NCBI GenBank assembly: GCA_963995505.1
Contig: OZ023184.1
Coordinates: forward strand, 5,580,001-5,644,000
Direction of reading: 5' to 3'
DNA from: Hypericum androsaemum
Taxonomy: Eukaryota; Streptophyta; Magnoliopsida; Malpighiales; Hypericaceae
Length of the DNA: 64,000 nucleotides
Shown piece by piece: positions 12,695 to 25,200 of this stretch. The notes beneath the pieces were generated by a model. That model saw only the letters and a program-made list of their open reading frames with translations, ran no database searches and was not told the origin of the DNA. The position numbers were made by a program, and so were the translations under genes. The first letter of the stretch is position 1. Every line of letters begins with the position of its first letter.

Positions 12695-15600
12695 AAGAAG
12701 ACAGGTCGTCGTCTCATGTTAATGTCTGTCCCTTGTAGTAAACGCTCATCAGCTCATGAGTTCGTCGATCGTCCTGTGTTATGTAGTTACTATTGAGGGC
12801 CTGAATGAATTTTTAAGATTTTAGAGGGATGGAAATGATATTTTCTAAGTTGAATCGTGGGGTATTGCAATAATAATATCAGAACATATTAATCTCGCTA
12901 TCTGTTATTGTTCTCTCGTTCGACAGTCTATTAATAATGTTACTCTCAAGTCTCAAACTCAATCATCTAAAACTTCCCAAAATTATGCAATCCTTATTTT
13001 CAGAAAAAAGGAAAAATAAAATACAATCAGACCAAAGTAGATATACTTTAAGTTTCATAGTCTATTAGTAACACTCCTTTCAAATCCAGTCACCTAAACT
13101 AATTCTCATTTCATAATGATACATTCTCAATCAATCTTACGCAAGTTGCTAGTAAAGTCACTGAGCTTTCTGTTTTAGTTAATGAAATATTTTGCAATTT
13201 GTTGATGAAATCGTGTATTTTCTCTCTCTAGTAACTTGTCGGAATTTGATAAACACCGCACAAAATTCCTGTAAATTAATGTCAAAGACACGACATTTAA
13301 AAAATCAGTTTTGGTTAAATTCCCGTTGATCCCTTAACTTTGAGGCCGACACGGTTGAGGTGGTGTAACTCTCTGAATATATCAAATTAGTGCAAATCTT
13401 TGGAATATGGGTATATGTATTAATTTTTGAAGATTTGAACATTTTTTGGGAATTTTTACTCATCAATTCGTGCTGACATATATACGTTTCAGCCCAACTA
13501 TGCGACAGTCAATTAATGATGCGCTCCTTCAGAGGTTTTAATTCTGGTCGGCAATACCCAAATGGTCTCCTTGACCTTAGGGTGTTTTAAAAAAATGAAT
13601 GTATTATTTCGAACCTTAACACGTCATAGATACATTATGTGTTTCCCGAAAGCGAATACGAACATTGAAATCGAGATTTAATACTATTTTTTGAAAAATA
13701 TTAGTTATTACAATTGAAAAATTATTATTATAACACTGGTCTCCATTCAAACTGGAACATTTTATACAAAATACAAGATATCATTTTAAATATCATTTTA
13801 GAGAGCTTTAACGGTAATTGTTAAAAGATACAATCATTTTATTACTTTTCCGCTTACTTATCGGGTGACCTCTTATATCAACAGCTAACTATTTTACTTA
13901 ACCTCTCATTGGCAAGTAAAGCATCTGATTGGAGCCCATTCCTCCATGGATATTTAATTTCAAAATTATAAACATACACACAAATTATTTTATCAATTGG
14001 TCGTACTTAAGGCACATGATTATGACGTTGGGGCAATTAAATATAAGCTAATTAAACTTACTAGGATGATTCGTGCTGATCCCATATGCTAGAAGGTTCA
14101 ATGATATAAATGATTTAATGTAATTATTAATTTATAAAAAAGCTCAATTTAATTTGCATGTTCAAGATCCCATTAATTCCAACCTATCATTGGGGGAGTG
14201 AGTCGTCACAGATTACGTACTTGCCGTTGTCTTGCATGGCCGTATATGTACATACTATAATAATATACGTAGAAGCCATGTCTTCAACTAGAGGCAGATT
14301 AAATAATACCCTCAACGAATATTAATGAGTGATGGGGTAGTGGAAGCCGAATTATATTATATTGCATGCTATTTTATATGTATTATATCAGAGTCTGAGT
14401 AGATGATTTTTTCTCGTTTTATAAACAAGTTTAACAAACTTGTAACAAATAATGTAAAAATTTTAACATAATTTTTTCCTAAATAAAATACGCACCTCGG
14501 ACAAAACTTATCAGACCAAAGTTTGCATGAGTTTTGAACTCACCGACATGCAATCAAACAGAGATCGTCATAGAATAACAACGGGATTAATCCGTTCGAA
14601 TACAATATTAAAATTTTTACATCTAACCCAAAAATTTAAAACAATAAGTATACGCATTTTTCACGCTTATAAACAAATTCATCACGGGTGATTCCCATTA
14701 ATTTACAAGCAACCCCGTCTTTATATATTGTTCTGTATTTTTAAAGAATAAATATTGTTATATATTTGAATTGTGAATTTTGCATGAAAAAACATGTTAC
14801 ACGACTAAGCAGGGTACGTGCAAATTGCATGCATGAAAATTAATATTTGAAACGGTTCGGCTGTATAATATATTAATATCCGAATAAATATAACTGAAAA
14901 AAATAATTCTGGCGGATCCGGAGGATCCATTTTTCAACATCACAGGACCCATTCATCCACCTTTGGGAGAATCTGAGCCACAATTTTGTTTGACTTACGA
15001 TAATGAAATGCTTGCAAAGTTGCAGGTGGGTCGTTTGCTGAGAATTCAACCAATCGTCTGAATTGTTGACTAAACGTAATCTTGGAAGTACTAATTAGTA
15101 AAATAACTTTAATTTTTGTCATGTCTGGCCTATTTTTATTGATTTTTTTGTAAATAAAATTATGTTATTAGTTACAGCTAAATATTTAGGAGAGATCACA
15201 CCATTTGCTCAACAAGATCAACTTTACAACGGATATGTGTGCAACTCAACGAAGAAGGACACCAAAATATTATAATTATCATTTCTATATTCAATCCAAA
15301 ATTTTATTTCAATTGGTATGTTTTTACATATAAATTATCCAATAACACACCAGAATCACTATAACAACGTTTATTGGTATATCTAATTACTGGAAGTTAT
15401 TCCAGGAACTTTTATTTTTTTGGTAAAAATTATAAAAAGTTTCAAAATGGGTAATAAATTGACAATTATTCCTAAATTTGTATTTTTTTTAAGAAAGGAA
15501 AAAAAATATAGGAGGCGAGCAGGTTTACCTCTCTTCCGGTGGCTCGGTAAATTTTGAAAAATTGGGGCGACCTGCTATCACGTCCCCTCCTATTTTTTTT

Positions 15601-16546
15601 AAATTTTAAAAGTACTCATTTCATGAATTTCGTTAGTTTGGTACATATTTTGGAAATTCAGTTTTGAAATTGGAGTAATGTGTTTGACGTTAATTACATC
15701 TTGATTAACGAGTTGTTATTTTTTTATTAATTAAGGTGTCGCAGTAACTGGACCGTAAAGGAAAGTGATACATGGGCAAGACCTTGCATTTTAATTAATT
15801 TGTTCGTTGAGCGACTCCAACTGATAGCTCTACTTGTTATTTTTTTCGGTTCTCTAGAAAATTCATCTTACCATATTTGTACTGCAGTCCACTGATGTCT
15901 TTCTCTTACTAGTTATTGTAGGAATTTACACAGGCATTCTGATCCCAAATTAATGCAGTAGGTTAATTAATTATTACTTTATTATTTAGATTTTTTATAG
16001 GTCATTGAGCTTCACATTAGCAAAGAAAGTCAGGAGCATCTTTGTCTTGCCATGCTTGTCGAAGTGGACAAGTTTTGGAAACCTTTCCCTTAAAAAACAA
16101 ATACTTAGCTCGTTTGGTGGATTAATGTGAAAGCAGAGGATTTGACTGAACCTGTTTAGGGTATTTCGTTCAACGATATATTTTTAGTTCATAAGACTTA
16201 AGTTTGAGATTTGAAATCCAAGTCCATGTCATGAATATGTATACAATTGGGTGCATTTTAAGAGCATTTACTTCAAAAATGAATTATACTCATTTTAAAA
16301 GTATCCCTAATTTAAATAGAATTATATTAAATGCTCACATCAAACTTATCAACAAAAAAAATGCTCACATCAAGACAAAAAGTAATTTTCCTACTTTATA
16401 ATCTTCGTAAATAATCAAAATCGTGCCTCCCTTAAAGATGGTGAAGATTTTTTGCTTTTTGGCATTGAGGTGATAAAGTAAAGAGTTTGAGCATGATCTC
16501 CTACCAATTAACCTGGACAATTTTGTAGTGGATTAGGTTGAATGCA
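12695..16546. other. Kinesin 3' flank and AT-rich gene-free region
   Basis: About 3.8 kb of AT-rich DNA. Beyond the kinesin 3' UTR I find no coding exons, RNA gene or clear element ends. It is probably old, decayed repeat DNA. Confidence 0.5.
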
Positions 16547-17202
16547 TTATTTATAGGGAAAAGTCTACTTTAGTACTCTGTGGTATCGCGAAAAATCCCG
16601 TCAGTACCCTGTGGTTTAAAACGTATCAATTGAGTCATACTTATTCTAATTAACATCAATTAGAGGCCCGGGCAGCTGCCCGGACCTGCCCGAACCTACC
16701 CGACCGCTGCCCGAACTACGTGGCCAGCCACGTCACCAAATTTTGATGACGTGGCGCCACGTGGAGAGGAGGAGGAGGAGGGCGCGGGGAGGAGGAGGAG
16801 GAGGAGGAGGACGCGGGGGGAGGAGAAGGAGGAGGAGGAGGAAGCGGGGGAGGAGGAGGAGGAGGACGTGGGGAGGAGGAGGAGGACGCGGGGGGAGGAG
16901 GAGGAGGAGGACACGGGGGGAGGAGGAGGAGTACGCGGGGGGAGGAGGAGGAGGGGAGGAGGCGGAGGAGGAGGAGGAGGATGTCCACGTGGCGCCACGT
17001 CATCAAAATTTGGTGACGTGGCTGGCCACGTAGTTCGGGCAGCGGTCGGGTAGGTTCGGGCAGGTCCGGGAAGCTGCCCGGGCCTCTAATTGATGTTAAT
17101 TGGAATAAGTATGACTCAATTGATACGTTTTAAACCACAGGGTACTGACGGGATTTTTTGCGATATCACAGGGTACTAAAGTGCACTTTTCCCTTATTTA
17201 TA
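16547..17202. mobile_element. 638-bp non-autonomous MULE with 9-bp TSD
   Basis: The element spans 16556-17193 and is flanked on both sides by the exact 9-bp duplication TTATTTATA (16547-16555 and 17194-17202), the target-site size of Mutator-like elements. Its arms are about 208 bp inverted repeats with only scattered differences. They begin GGGAAAAGTCTACTTTAGTA and run through GGCCCGGGCAGCTGCCCGG to GACGTGGCGCCACGTGGA. Between the arms lies a purine-only tract. No coding capacity is credible: long open frames in the core on both strands are artefacts of the simple repeat. The family is shared with 1103-2551 and 38323-40562. Confidence 0.93.
16763..16981 (+). repeat. Purine-rich GGA/GAG simple-repeat core
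   Basis: About 220 bp of almost pure purine on the plus strand (GGAGGAGGA units broken by short GCG, ACG and TACG interruptions), sitting exactly between the two inverted arms of the MULE at 16556-17193. Confidence 0.92.
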
Positions 17203-19473
17203 ACATCTTCCAATCCATTTACAATAGGCCACGTCCTAAAATTAACACTTTTAAGGGATCTTATAAGGTTAGGAGAGACTCACAAATACTTTATCAACTA
17301 ATCTAAGTTTGAGCTAGTCAAACTTAAAAGATATTTGTATATACCACCTTGTATTCGGATACAACTGCGCCGACTGATATAAGTTCGAGCTGGGTAAACC
17401 ATTTGAAAGGTGGAAAACTCTTCAACCAAATATTTAACATTACTGAATTTCCAATACAAGAACTCAATACCTCTTAGTTAAGTTAGAACAATACACTCAC
17501 CAATTAATTTAAATTCTTATTAGTACCATTGTGACGCTCTCGCTACTTAAGTTTAACATTATTACATTCATAAAGTTCAAACTCAAAATCTTCTTCCAAT
17601 TCATCTAATTGTTTGCCTCATTGGTAGTAGATAACTAACAGTGAATCACGGTGGTTCCCACGGGCGAGATCTCTCTATTTTTATATGACCATAAACCACT
17701 CACTAATTATTGCTCTAAAAGTGAAAAGAAAAGGTTAGAATACTTGTTTAATTGTAAAATAACAAACAGCTGGAAAAAGCTAAACCTGATTACTTTGGTT
17801 AAGTAAGCGGGGAACATGATTAGGGAACAGCACATTAACCCTTTGCCATTTTCGTATGAAGTGCGATTTGCGTCACAGTAAGATTTTTTGGGGATAAACT
17901 TTACACCAAATTCTGAAGCTAATCGTTACCCAGAATGTCACCTAACCTGTCCTAGGAGTTGGCACGTGACACGTGTTCGATGAAATCCAGGTTATTTATT
18001 ATGATCTTAATTAGTCGAGTCCCAGACAAGGTTATGTGAGTTCATGGTCACTTTACTCGTTAAAAGTGATAATTAAGAATTGATTCATTGTTTGTATTTT
18101 GACAGGTATTGAATTATAGCTCAAAAGATCCAATTAAGTTGGTATAATAAGAGTTAGTCAAAGAGTTCTCGAATTTAATCTTTGCAAACGAATAATAATT
18201 TTTTATAGAATTATTTTATAAATAAAACCTGTCAAAAGTTAATTTAAGTAACAGATGGGCATATACCAAAAAATCACATCTCAAAAGATCTTATATATGA
18301 CCGAACTCCGAATGTGTAAAAGCGCCGAGAAGTGGCCTTTTATTGCGCCAATAACTAATAATCCGTCAGCTTTCAGACCAATTAGATCGGATGGTCTCAA
18401 TTTGGCATGATACTTGAAATGCCAAATTGTTACTCGTGACTAGCTTCTACTAGTGTTGAACTTCCAATTCATTGTGGAAATTATTGTTTAAAAAAAACGT
18501 TGTCCGACCATCACTCGAAAACCAGAATAGGTCGGGTCAATCTCAAAACTCAAAGAATGATTAGACCCACTCCATATCCGGCTGAATATTTTTAGGAAAA
18601 AATATTTATAGAATTTTGTTATATTGAAATTTTGGTACTTGAAATTTGTAAATAATAAATATTGTATCAACATTAGTTAATATTTAATTAATAACATAAT
18701 TGTTTATATAAAAAATCTCTAGCCCAACAAATAGTCGGACCAAAATTCATAGAATATAGTGGATCACTCTCCGGACATTTGTGCTAGTTCCATAATAAGA
18801 AAGTTCTACTTATATTGGTTTCTTCATTAGAGAATTACACATAACTTATCGGTTACTTTTGGAAGTCTAGCAAATGTGTAAATCTAGACTAGACCCCCAC
18901 AGCCGAAACCAATAATTTCATGTTCTTAAGTTGCCACACTTTGTAAAGAGAACATTTACGATTTTGAACATAGCACTACGAATTGTCATGTTCACATCTT
19001 TGGCAAAATAAAGCCGGCAAGATTTTACAATGTTTTGCTTTCTCATTGGCAGACTCTCTGGAAAATTACATCAATTGATGTTTCTTAATCTTCCTACAAT
19101 ACCCAAATTAAAAATGACCTCGTTCATTTCGTTGCTCCTAGTTGGATTCCATGAATGTTATCTAGCACAGACTATGGTTCCAAAATTTTCGGTTATATTT
19201 CCAAAACTGACAGTTTTGCGGATACAAAAATATGGATGAAGAATCGGAACCTTCTTACTCTCAATAGTTTATATTTGAACATTTTTATACTTAAATATGA
19301 ATTGAATTATTCGATTCACTACATATCAAAAGAAAAGAAGAGAGTCCAGGAAATAGGGAGGCATTGAAAGGAAATACTCATATTAGAGCCGGAAGAACTT
19401 ATGGGATAAATAACATGAGGGGGGCCTTGGTCAAAATATTTGTTAAATTTACCCGGAAGGTAATAATTTTTTT
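17203..19473. other. AT-rich gene-free region
   Basis: No coding exon, RNA gene or well-bounded element was found. Part of 17330-17450 loosely resembles 47990-48080, suggesting a shared low-copy dispersed repeat, but I could not define ends. Confidence 0.45.
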
Positions 19474-19474
19474 G

Positions 19475-20622
19475 GGATAATTACTCTGAGACTCTTGATA
19501 TTTGGCATATTTGTCTCTTACCCCCTGTTTTTCGACAATCGATAAAAAAATTTCTATAATTTGACAAAATTATACTTTTAGGCCCCTCGCTGACGTCAGC
19601 ATATATAACTTTCTTTTTTTTGTCATAAAAATGACAAAAATACCCTTAAAAAACAAAAAAAACTATCTTTTTCAACCTCTAACTTCTCACTATGAACTCC
19701 AAGAACTAAACCCAGAAAAAAAAATGAATCTCCCTGAAAATAAAACAGAAAGAATGAAAATCTCTCCTTCCATCTTGCTTTTAGACGATGAAATCCGACA
19801 TGTACTCCCTCGCCTCCCTAGCCGATGCGAAAACTGTGACCAGCGGCTCCACCCCAGCCCCTCGCGGCCCTCCCAGCCCGATCACCCCGAGGGAGTAAGA
19901 CAAAATCCCTCCGGCCGTCGATAACCCCAGCCCCACCGCCCCCGAGATCAGCCCCAAACTACCAGAGATAACCAAAATTGGGAGTGTAACGATCCGCTAT
20001 GCAAGTCCGGGGGCTGCTGCGACGACCGCCCTGGTGACGGACATCCTCCCCCGAGAGGAAGGAGGCTCGTATGCTGCATCGACGGTGGTGGTCGTGGAGG
20101 AAAAGGACGCGGCATCGTCGGTGGCCAGATTAGAGACGAGGCTAGGGTTAGGGTTTTCGGGGGAGGTGAGAGAGGAGATAGCGAGCTCGAGGTCCCAATT
20201 ATGGGCTTGGAGAATCTCGGTGCATAGATCTTCTTAGGGTCCTGTAGCTCCGTTCTGGGCAACCCCGACGCGCTTCCTCTTATGGTGGGTGCACATTGTT
20301 GCTTTTTTTTTAGTGGTGAGTAATTTTTTCTCTTTTGGATCTTCTTATTTTGGCTGGAATGCAGAGATCTCTTGTTCTTGGTTGAGTTTTTTTTTTTTAA
20401 TTTCTGGGTTTGAGATTTAAGGTTGAAGAAAATAGTTTTTTTAGAATTTTTTTAAGGATATTTTTGTTATTTCTATGAAAAAAAAAGAAAAAATATATGC
20501 TGACGTCAAAGAGGGACCTGAGAGTATAATAAAAACAAATCTTGGGAGTTTTTAATTGATTGTCGAAAGACAGAGGTGAGAGACGAATATGTCAAATACC
20601 AGGGGTCTGAGAGTAATTATCC
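19475..20622. mobile_element. Pack-MULE carrying a PUX10-like fragment
   Basis: The inverted ends read GGATAATTACTCTGAGACTC on the left and GGATAATTACTCTCAGACCC on the right when read from the opposite strand. Similarity runs on through TATTTG-CATATT and the GCTGACGTCA motif, for about 130 bp in each arm. The interior (about 19785-20262) is GC-rich, unlike the flanks, and encodes part of a host gene on the minus strand (separate entry). The flanking 9-bp duplication is not clean. No transposase is present, so the element would depend on an autonomous MULE elsewhere. Confidence 0.82.
19785..20262 (-). pseudogene. Captured fragment of a PUX10-like UBX-domain gene
   Basis: Read on the minus strand in changing frames, this DNA encodes NWDLELAISSLTSPENPNP, then TVDAAYEPPSSRGR, RAVVAAAPGL, and RIVTLPILVISGSLGLISG followed by GGILSYSLGVIGLG. 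These match in order the UBA-domain end, the linker and the hydrophobic hairpin of plant UBX-domain protein 10 (PUX10, a FAF2-like lipid-droplet and ER protein that recruits CDC48). The C-terminal UAS and UBX domains are absent. Frame changes, including one near 19990-20010, mean it cannot make the parent protein. It sits wholly inside the Pack-MULE. The identification is from motif memory and needs a search. Confidence 0.7.
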
Positions 20623-22206
20623 TATTATTTTATTATAAAAGAATACAAGGTACGAAATGGCTAATTTAAATGCATAGTACTAATTTTATTTTATTTCTAA
20701 ACAAATTTAGAGTGGAACTTGCTTTTTCTCCCACATGGTATACTGATTGAGAGCGACAACGTGTCACTGAAAGAAAGCCACAATTTAAATAATCTTTGTA
20801 AAATAGCGGATCACCATTATTGTTTTTTTCTTTCAAAAGGGCATTTATTTCATGGCAGGAGCTCATGATTTCATCGGGGTTTAATTTTTTATAGATGTAA
20901 TCGTGTAGAAATTTGCTTTAAAAAAATTATATTTTTTTCAATGATTTATTTTGGATTTATATGCCTTAAACTTAATATCGTTGAACTCAATACTTGTGTG
21001 AATTAAATCATTTATATCACTCAGATAAAAAAGTTCATTTTGTATTGAAATGGATCTTCAATTCTTTTTAAAATACATCTCCGGCGCTTATAAAATCCCC
21101 AAGCGACCGCCCCCTCTTCCTCCTTTTACGAGGAAACCCCACAATCCTCCGTTCCCTCCTTCTCGCCCCTTCTCCTGTATCCTCGTCGCCTGAATCGGAA
21201 AACCCAAAAACTCTATTACAAGAAATAGAGAAGACAAAAAAATCCCATCTCCGGCGCCAACTCCTGATCCTCCTCCACATGTGTAATTAGTTCCTTAAAC
21301 CCCTATTTCCTCCCTTCTTTAAAAAGTTTCATTTTAATAAGCATTTTTGTAACATGGGAATTTGAGATTTGATCTACCAAAAAGAAGATTAAAAAGCTTC
21401 TTTTCGTTGTTTAGGGACTTCTCTTGTTCGCTCCCACTCTGTACTTCCTCCCTGTAAAGTCATACCCAAGTTGGGTAACCCAACACAAAAAACACAAAAA
21501 AAGAGAAATTTATTTAAACATTCGTTCTTTTTTTTATCGGGTTCTATTTAGGAATAACTTTATCCCGAAAATTAATCACTTGATTACGTTTGCCTGTCTC
21601 CACTTGGCCAGCAACTTGGTGGGTCTTTGTAAATTAGTGATCCCTAACTTCCCCTAGTTTTAACTTTTAACTCCCTAATCAAATCTCAGTTTCTTTCTTC
21701 CCCTTGAAACTATTGCAACTTGTAGTCTTTTATTATAAGTTCCAGTGAATAACTGGAGCCCATTTTATTGATGAAAATTTAGGTGGACTGGCATAGCTGG
21801 AATTTTAAACGGTATTAGGCTTTGTTCTTTTCTCAAGCAAAATTTTTCCATTTTACAATAGATAGGAGTTGACTTATTGACCTCGAGAAACGAGTTAGAA
21901 TCCGTTATTATCATAACTCAAACCTAGTTCATTTGATTAGCCACCTTTCATTTTGATCCCAGCCACTGGTTCCATAAGCTCGATTGTTTTTTAAAGGTTC
22001 CAAAAGATCTTGCATATATATACCCTTCAAAGTCACCTCCAAGGCCAGCTAGTTTCTTCTCCTATTTTCCTCAAATGCTGGCTCTTCCCTTTTAATTTCC
22101 ACCACCATAGAGCTTATTACTATTATTATTATTGTTGTTATTAAATCGCTCTTGGCCTTTTTAACCTCTCCCCAGTGGCCGAAGATAATTAAGGTGGAAG
22201 ACAACA
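20623..22206. other. Spacer and probable 5-phosphatase promoter region
   Basis: AT-rich spacer with a GC-richer patch at about 21060-21290 that holds a short minus-strand frame without family resemblance. The distal part must contain the promoter and leader of the 5-phosphatase gene; a TATATATAC run lies near 22013-22022. Confidence 0.35.
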
Positions 22207-25200
22207 ATGGGAGCCGAGATGAAGGTCTCCAAGGTAATGAATAATTCAGCAATTAATCTTTTTTTCTCTCTTTTTTGAGATTAATATTTTTTATATCCCG
22301 TTTTCTCACCATTTTTTTCTTAATTGTTTATTTAATCAGCCTGCATGGCACAAGACGGTAGCGAGAAAATGGTTAAATATAGGAATCCGGGGAGCTGACA
22401 AGTTCCACTCTGGTTACTCTGACTACTCCATTAAAGGTAATTAATTAATTAATTTTTCGCTTCTTTGTTATTTAGTATTTACTCCTCTTAATTGTCGGGT
22501 ATTACATATTGGGTGCTATCCAACTTTTTTGGGGACCTGATCGATGTTCGTTCCTGTTGTGCACACAGGAAATAATGAAGTTATAAGAAGGAAGAGTTGC
22601 TCAGACCAGGGCAACTACATCGTTGTACCTGAGGATTTTTCGGGTACGATTTATTTTTCAAAAATTTATTAGATTAATTAATTTAAATTTAAAAAATAAT
22701 AACAAAGTTTTTAATCATTGCGCAACTGTTATTGGTACTCGAATTCGAGATATCGAGATATTGATCAGTTTTATGATTTGCTTTTAGTTTAACATTGGAC
22801 CGGAAGTTAACAACTACAGTTAAAGTTCTGATTTTGTGTCACATCATATCATAGTACATGCTCTCTGGTGCTCTGTAAGCCGTCAGATCGGGGGGCTTTA
22901 GTTGGTATTTGATTGGACTCGCTGGATTGAACATTAGCCGAAAAAGGGATTTCCTTTCTGGTTTTTTATATAGGGAAAAGTTCCTTTCTGGTTGGGGGAC
23001 TTATTCTTTGGTTGGTTTTAGGAGTTATGTGCCACGTGGACCACGAATGTTACTGAATTCGTACAAAATATCTAGAATATATATGAGTTTGGTATATTCC
23101 ACAATTATGATTTTACAATTTATTGGATTCATGGTAAATTCTGTATCGATTTTATTAAATTTTCATTGGCTAAAATATATATCAAGTATCTGTGAAGCTA
23201 TATTTTGTGATCGTCGTAAAATTAATTCACTCAATACTAGAATCTTTTTCATTATCGAAAAATATATTGTGATCAGGACACAGTTAGCACCGTTGGAAGT
23301 ACGTAACAAAGAGCTGATTCAGCCGTAAAGCAGATAACTTTATATGTACAAATTTGTGGAGTTTATGGAGGACATTAATTTTGTCGCAAAAGGAATCCAA
23401 AGGATGGTTGGTTAATGAAAACGGCATTTGTATTAAATTGCTACAAATATGCAACCTCAGATTTTATATGATCTTCGTTATTCAAAACATGTAATAGATT
23501 TTGATGTAGGTGTCTCTCGTATATTATCTGTTTTAATGTTCTCATTATAAACTGACCATTTGCTAATATAAAATACAAATTTTCTTTTTAACTTGTGAGC
23601 AGAAGGTTGTTTAATGGAAGCCGCAGAAGGTGTGAAGAAGTCGAGAAATATCGAACCGGAGACCCATCAACTTGCCGCCGACACTTTGAATCTAAGGCAA
23701 GTTGGTCCAATCATCTAAAATTTTTGACTTTTTGTAATTTCTCTGAAATCATACACGAAAAGACATGTACTGAGATTTTTGTTTAACTTGTGGAAAATGG
23801 AGTACATGTTGTTGATTATTCACTTGGTACCGTTTTATCTAAGTCATTATCCGGATTAATTGTCAACGCAAACCTAGCAAATCTTTGGGTTATATAACCG
23901 ACAAAATTAGAAATTTTGGAAACGCAACTCTATTAATGATTGTCTTCTTCTCTGCCGGCGGATAAAAGTGACTGGTTTTATGTTTTGTTAGTTTTATGGA
24001 ATTATTACTGCTAAGTGGCGGAAATAATGAGGTGTTTTCAATATTATTGGAGCTTTCTCAGAATGTTCGTGGGGACCTGGAACGTCGGAGGCAAGTCCCC
24101 TCACGACGGTCTCAACCTCGGAGACTGGATATCCTCGCCTGATCCCGCTGATATCTACGTTCTTGGGTATGTTTTAAATCTTCGTTTGTCCTTGTTATCT
24201 CATCGGGCCGAAGTTCGCACTACGTATTTACATGTTTACGTATAAATGTAATGAGTTTGTGTACTATTGGTGGCGACTCAGGTTCCAAGAAATCGTGCCG
24301 TTGAACGCCGGAAACGTGCTGGGGCCGGAGGACAACGGGCCGGCGGACAAGTGGGTGTCTCTGATTCGAGAAGCGTTAAACAACAACAGCTCCGATGACT
24401 CTGAAGTGACGAGGACCTCCTCGTCGGACAAAATACAGGGAGGTGGACTAAAGCACAGGCTCAGCTTTTCTGACTTGCTGTCCTTAGAAGACATGCTTGA
24501 CGACGAGGAATTCGAGAAATTGCAGAGGATCATAGAGGAAGGTTGGTCCAGCCCCACCGGCAATTCCGGCGGCCGGAATAGGCGGCCGTATTGCCTGGCG
24601 GCGAGTAAGCAGATGGTGGGCATATTTTTGTGTGTGTGGGTTCGAGCTGACTTGCGGAAACATATCAACAGTTTAAAGGTCTCCTCTGTTGGCTGTGGCA
24701 TTATGGGCTACCTCGGAAATAAGGCAACTGACTGCTACTTTTGTTATGTCTTCTGGATTTGAATTCGACTCGAATCCGATTCAGTCAAATTTCAAAATCG
24801 TGAAGTTACTATTATTGAGAAAGTTTGGTATGTGCAGGGTTCAATTTCAATCAGCATGATGATGCATCAAATGAGTTTTTGTTTTGTGTGCACCCACTTG
24901 GCATCCGGAGAGAAAGAAGGTGATGAAGTTAGGAGGAATTCAGATGTCGCCGAAATATTGAAGAGAACAAAGTTTTCACATTCAATTATAGATTCCAGAA
25001 GACAGTTGTTTCTCCCTGCAAATATATTGGATCACGAGTAAGTCCAAGTCTAATACTTTCATTAGCATTTTTTTTAACCTTGTATTCAGAGTCGATGATT
25101 GTCGAGTCATATTTTTTGCATGCACCGGGATATATAAATTTTGGGTTATTTTAATTATTTTTCTGTGACATTTCAATTAACTTATATTTTGTTCAGCAAG

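Noticed and set aside
16696..17053. Four overlapping ~100-codon frames on both strands (Pro/Ser/Leu-rich and Gly/Arg/Glu-rich)
   Set aside because: They are translations of the GGA repeat and the inverted arms of a MULE; symmetry on both strands shows composition, not coding.
24264..24701. 145-codon minus-strand frame
   Set aside because: Antisense of the large exon of the 5-phosphatase gene.
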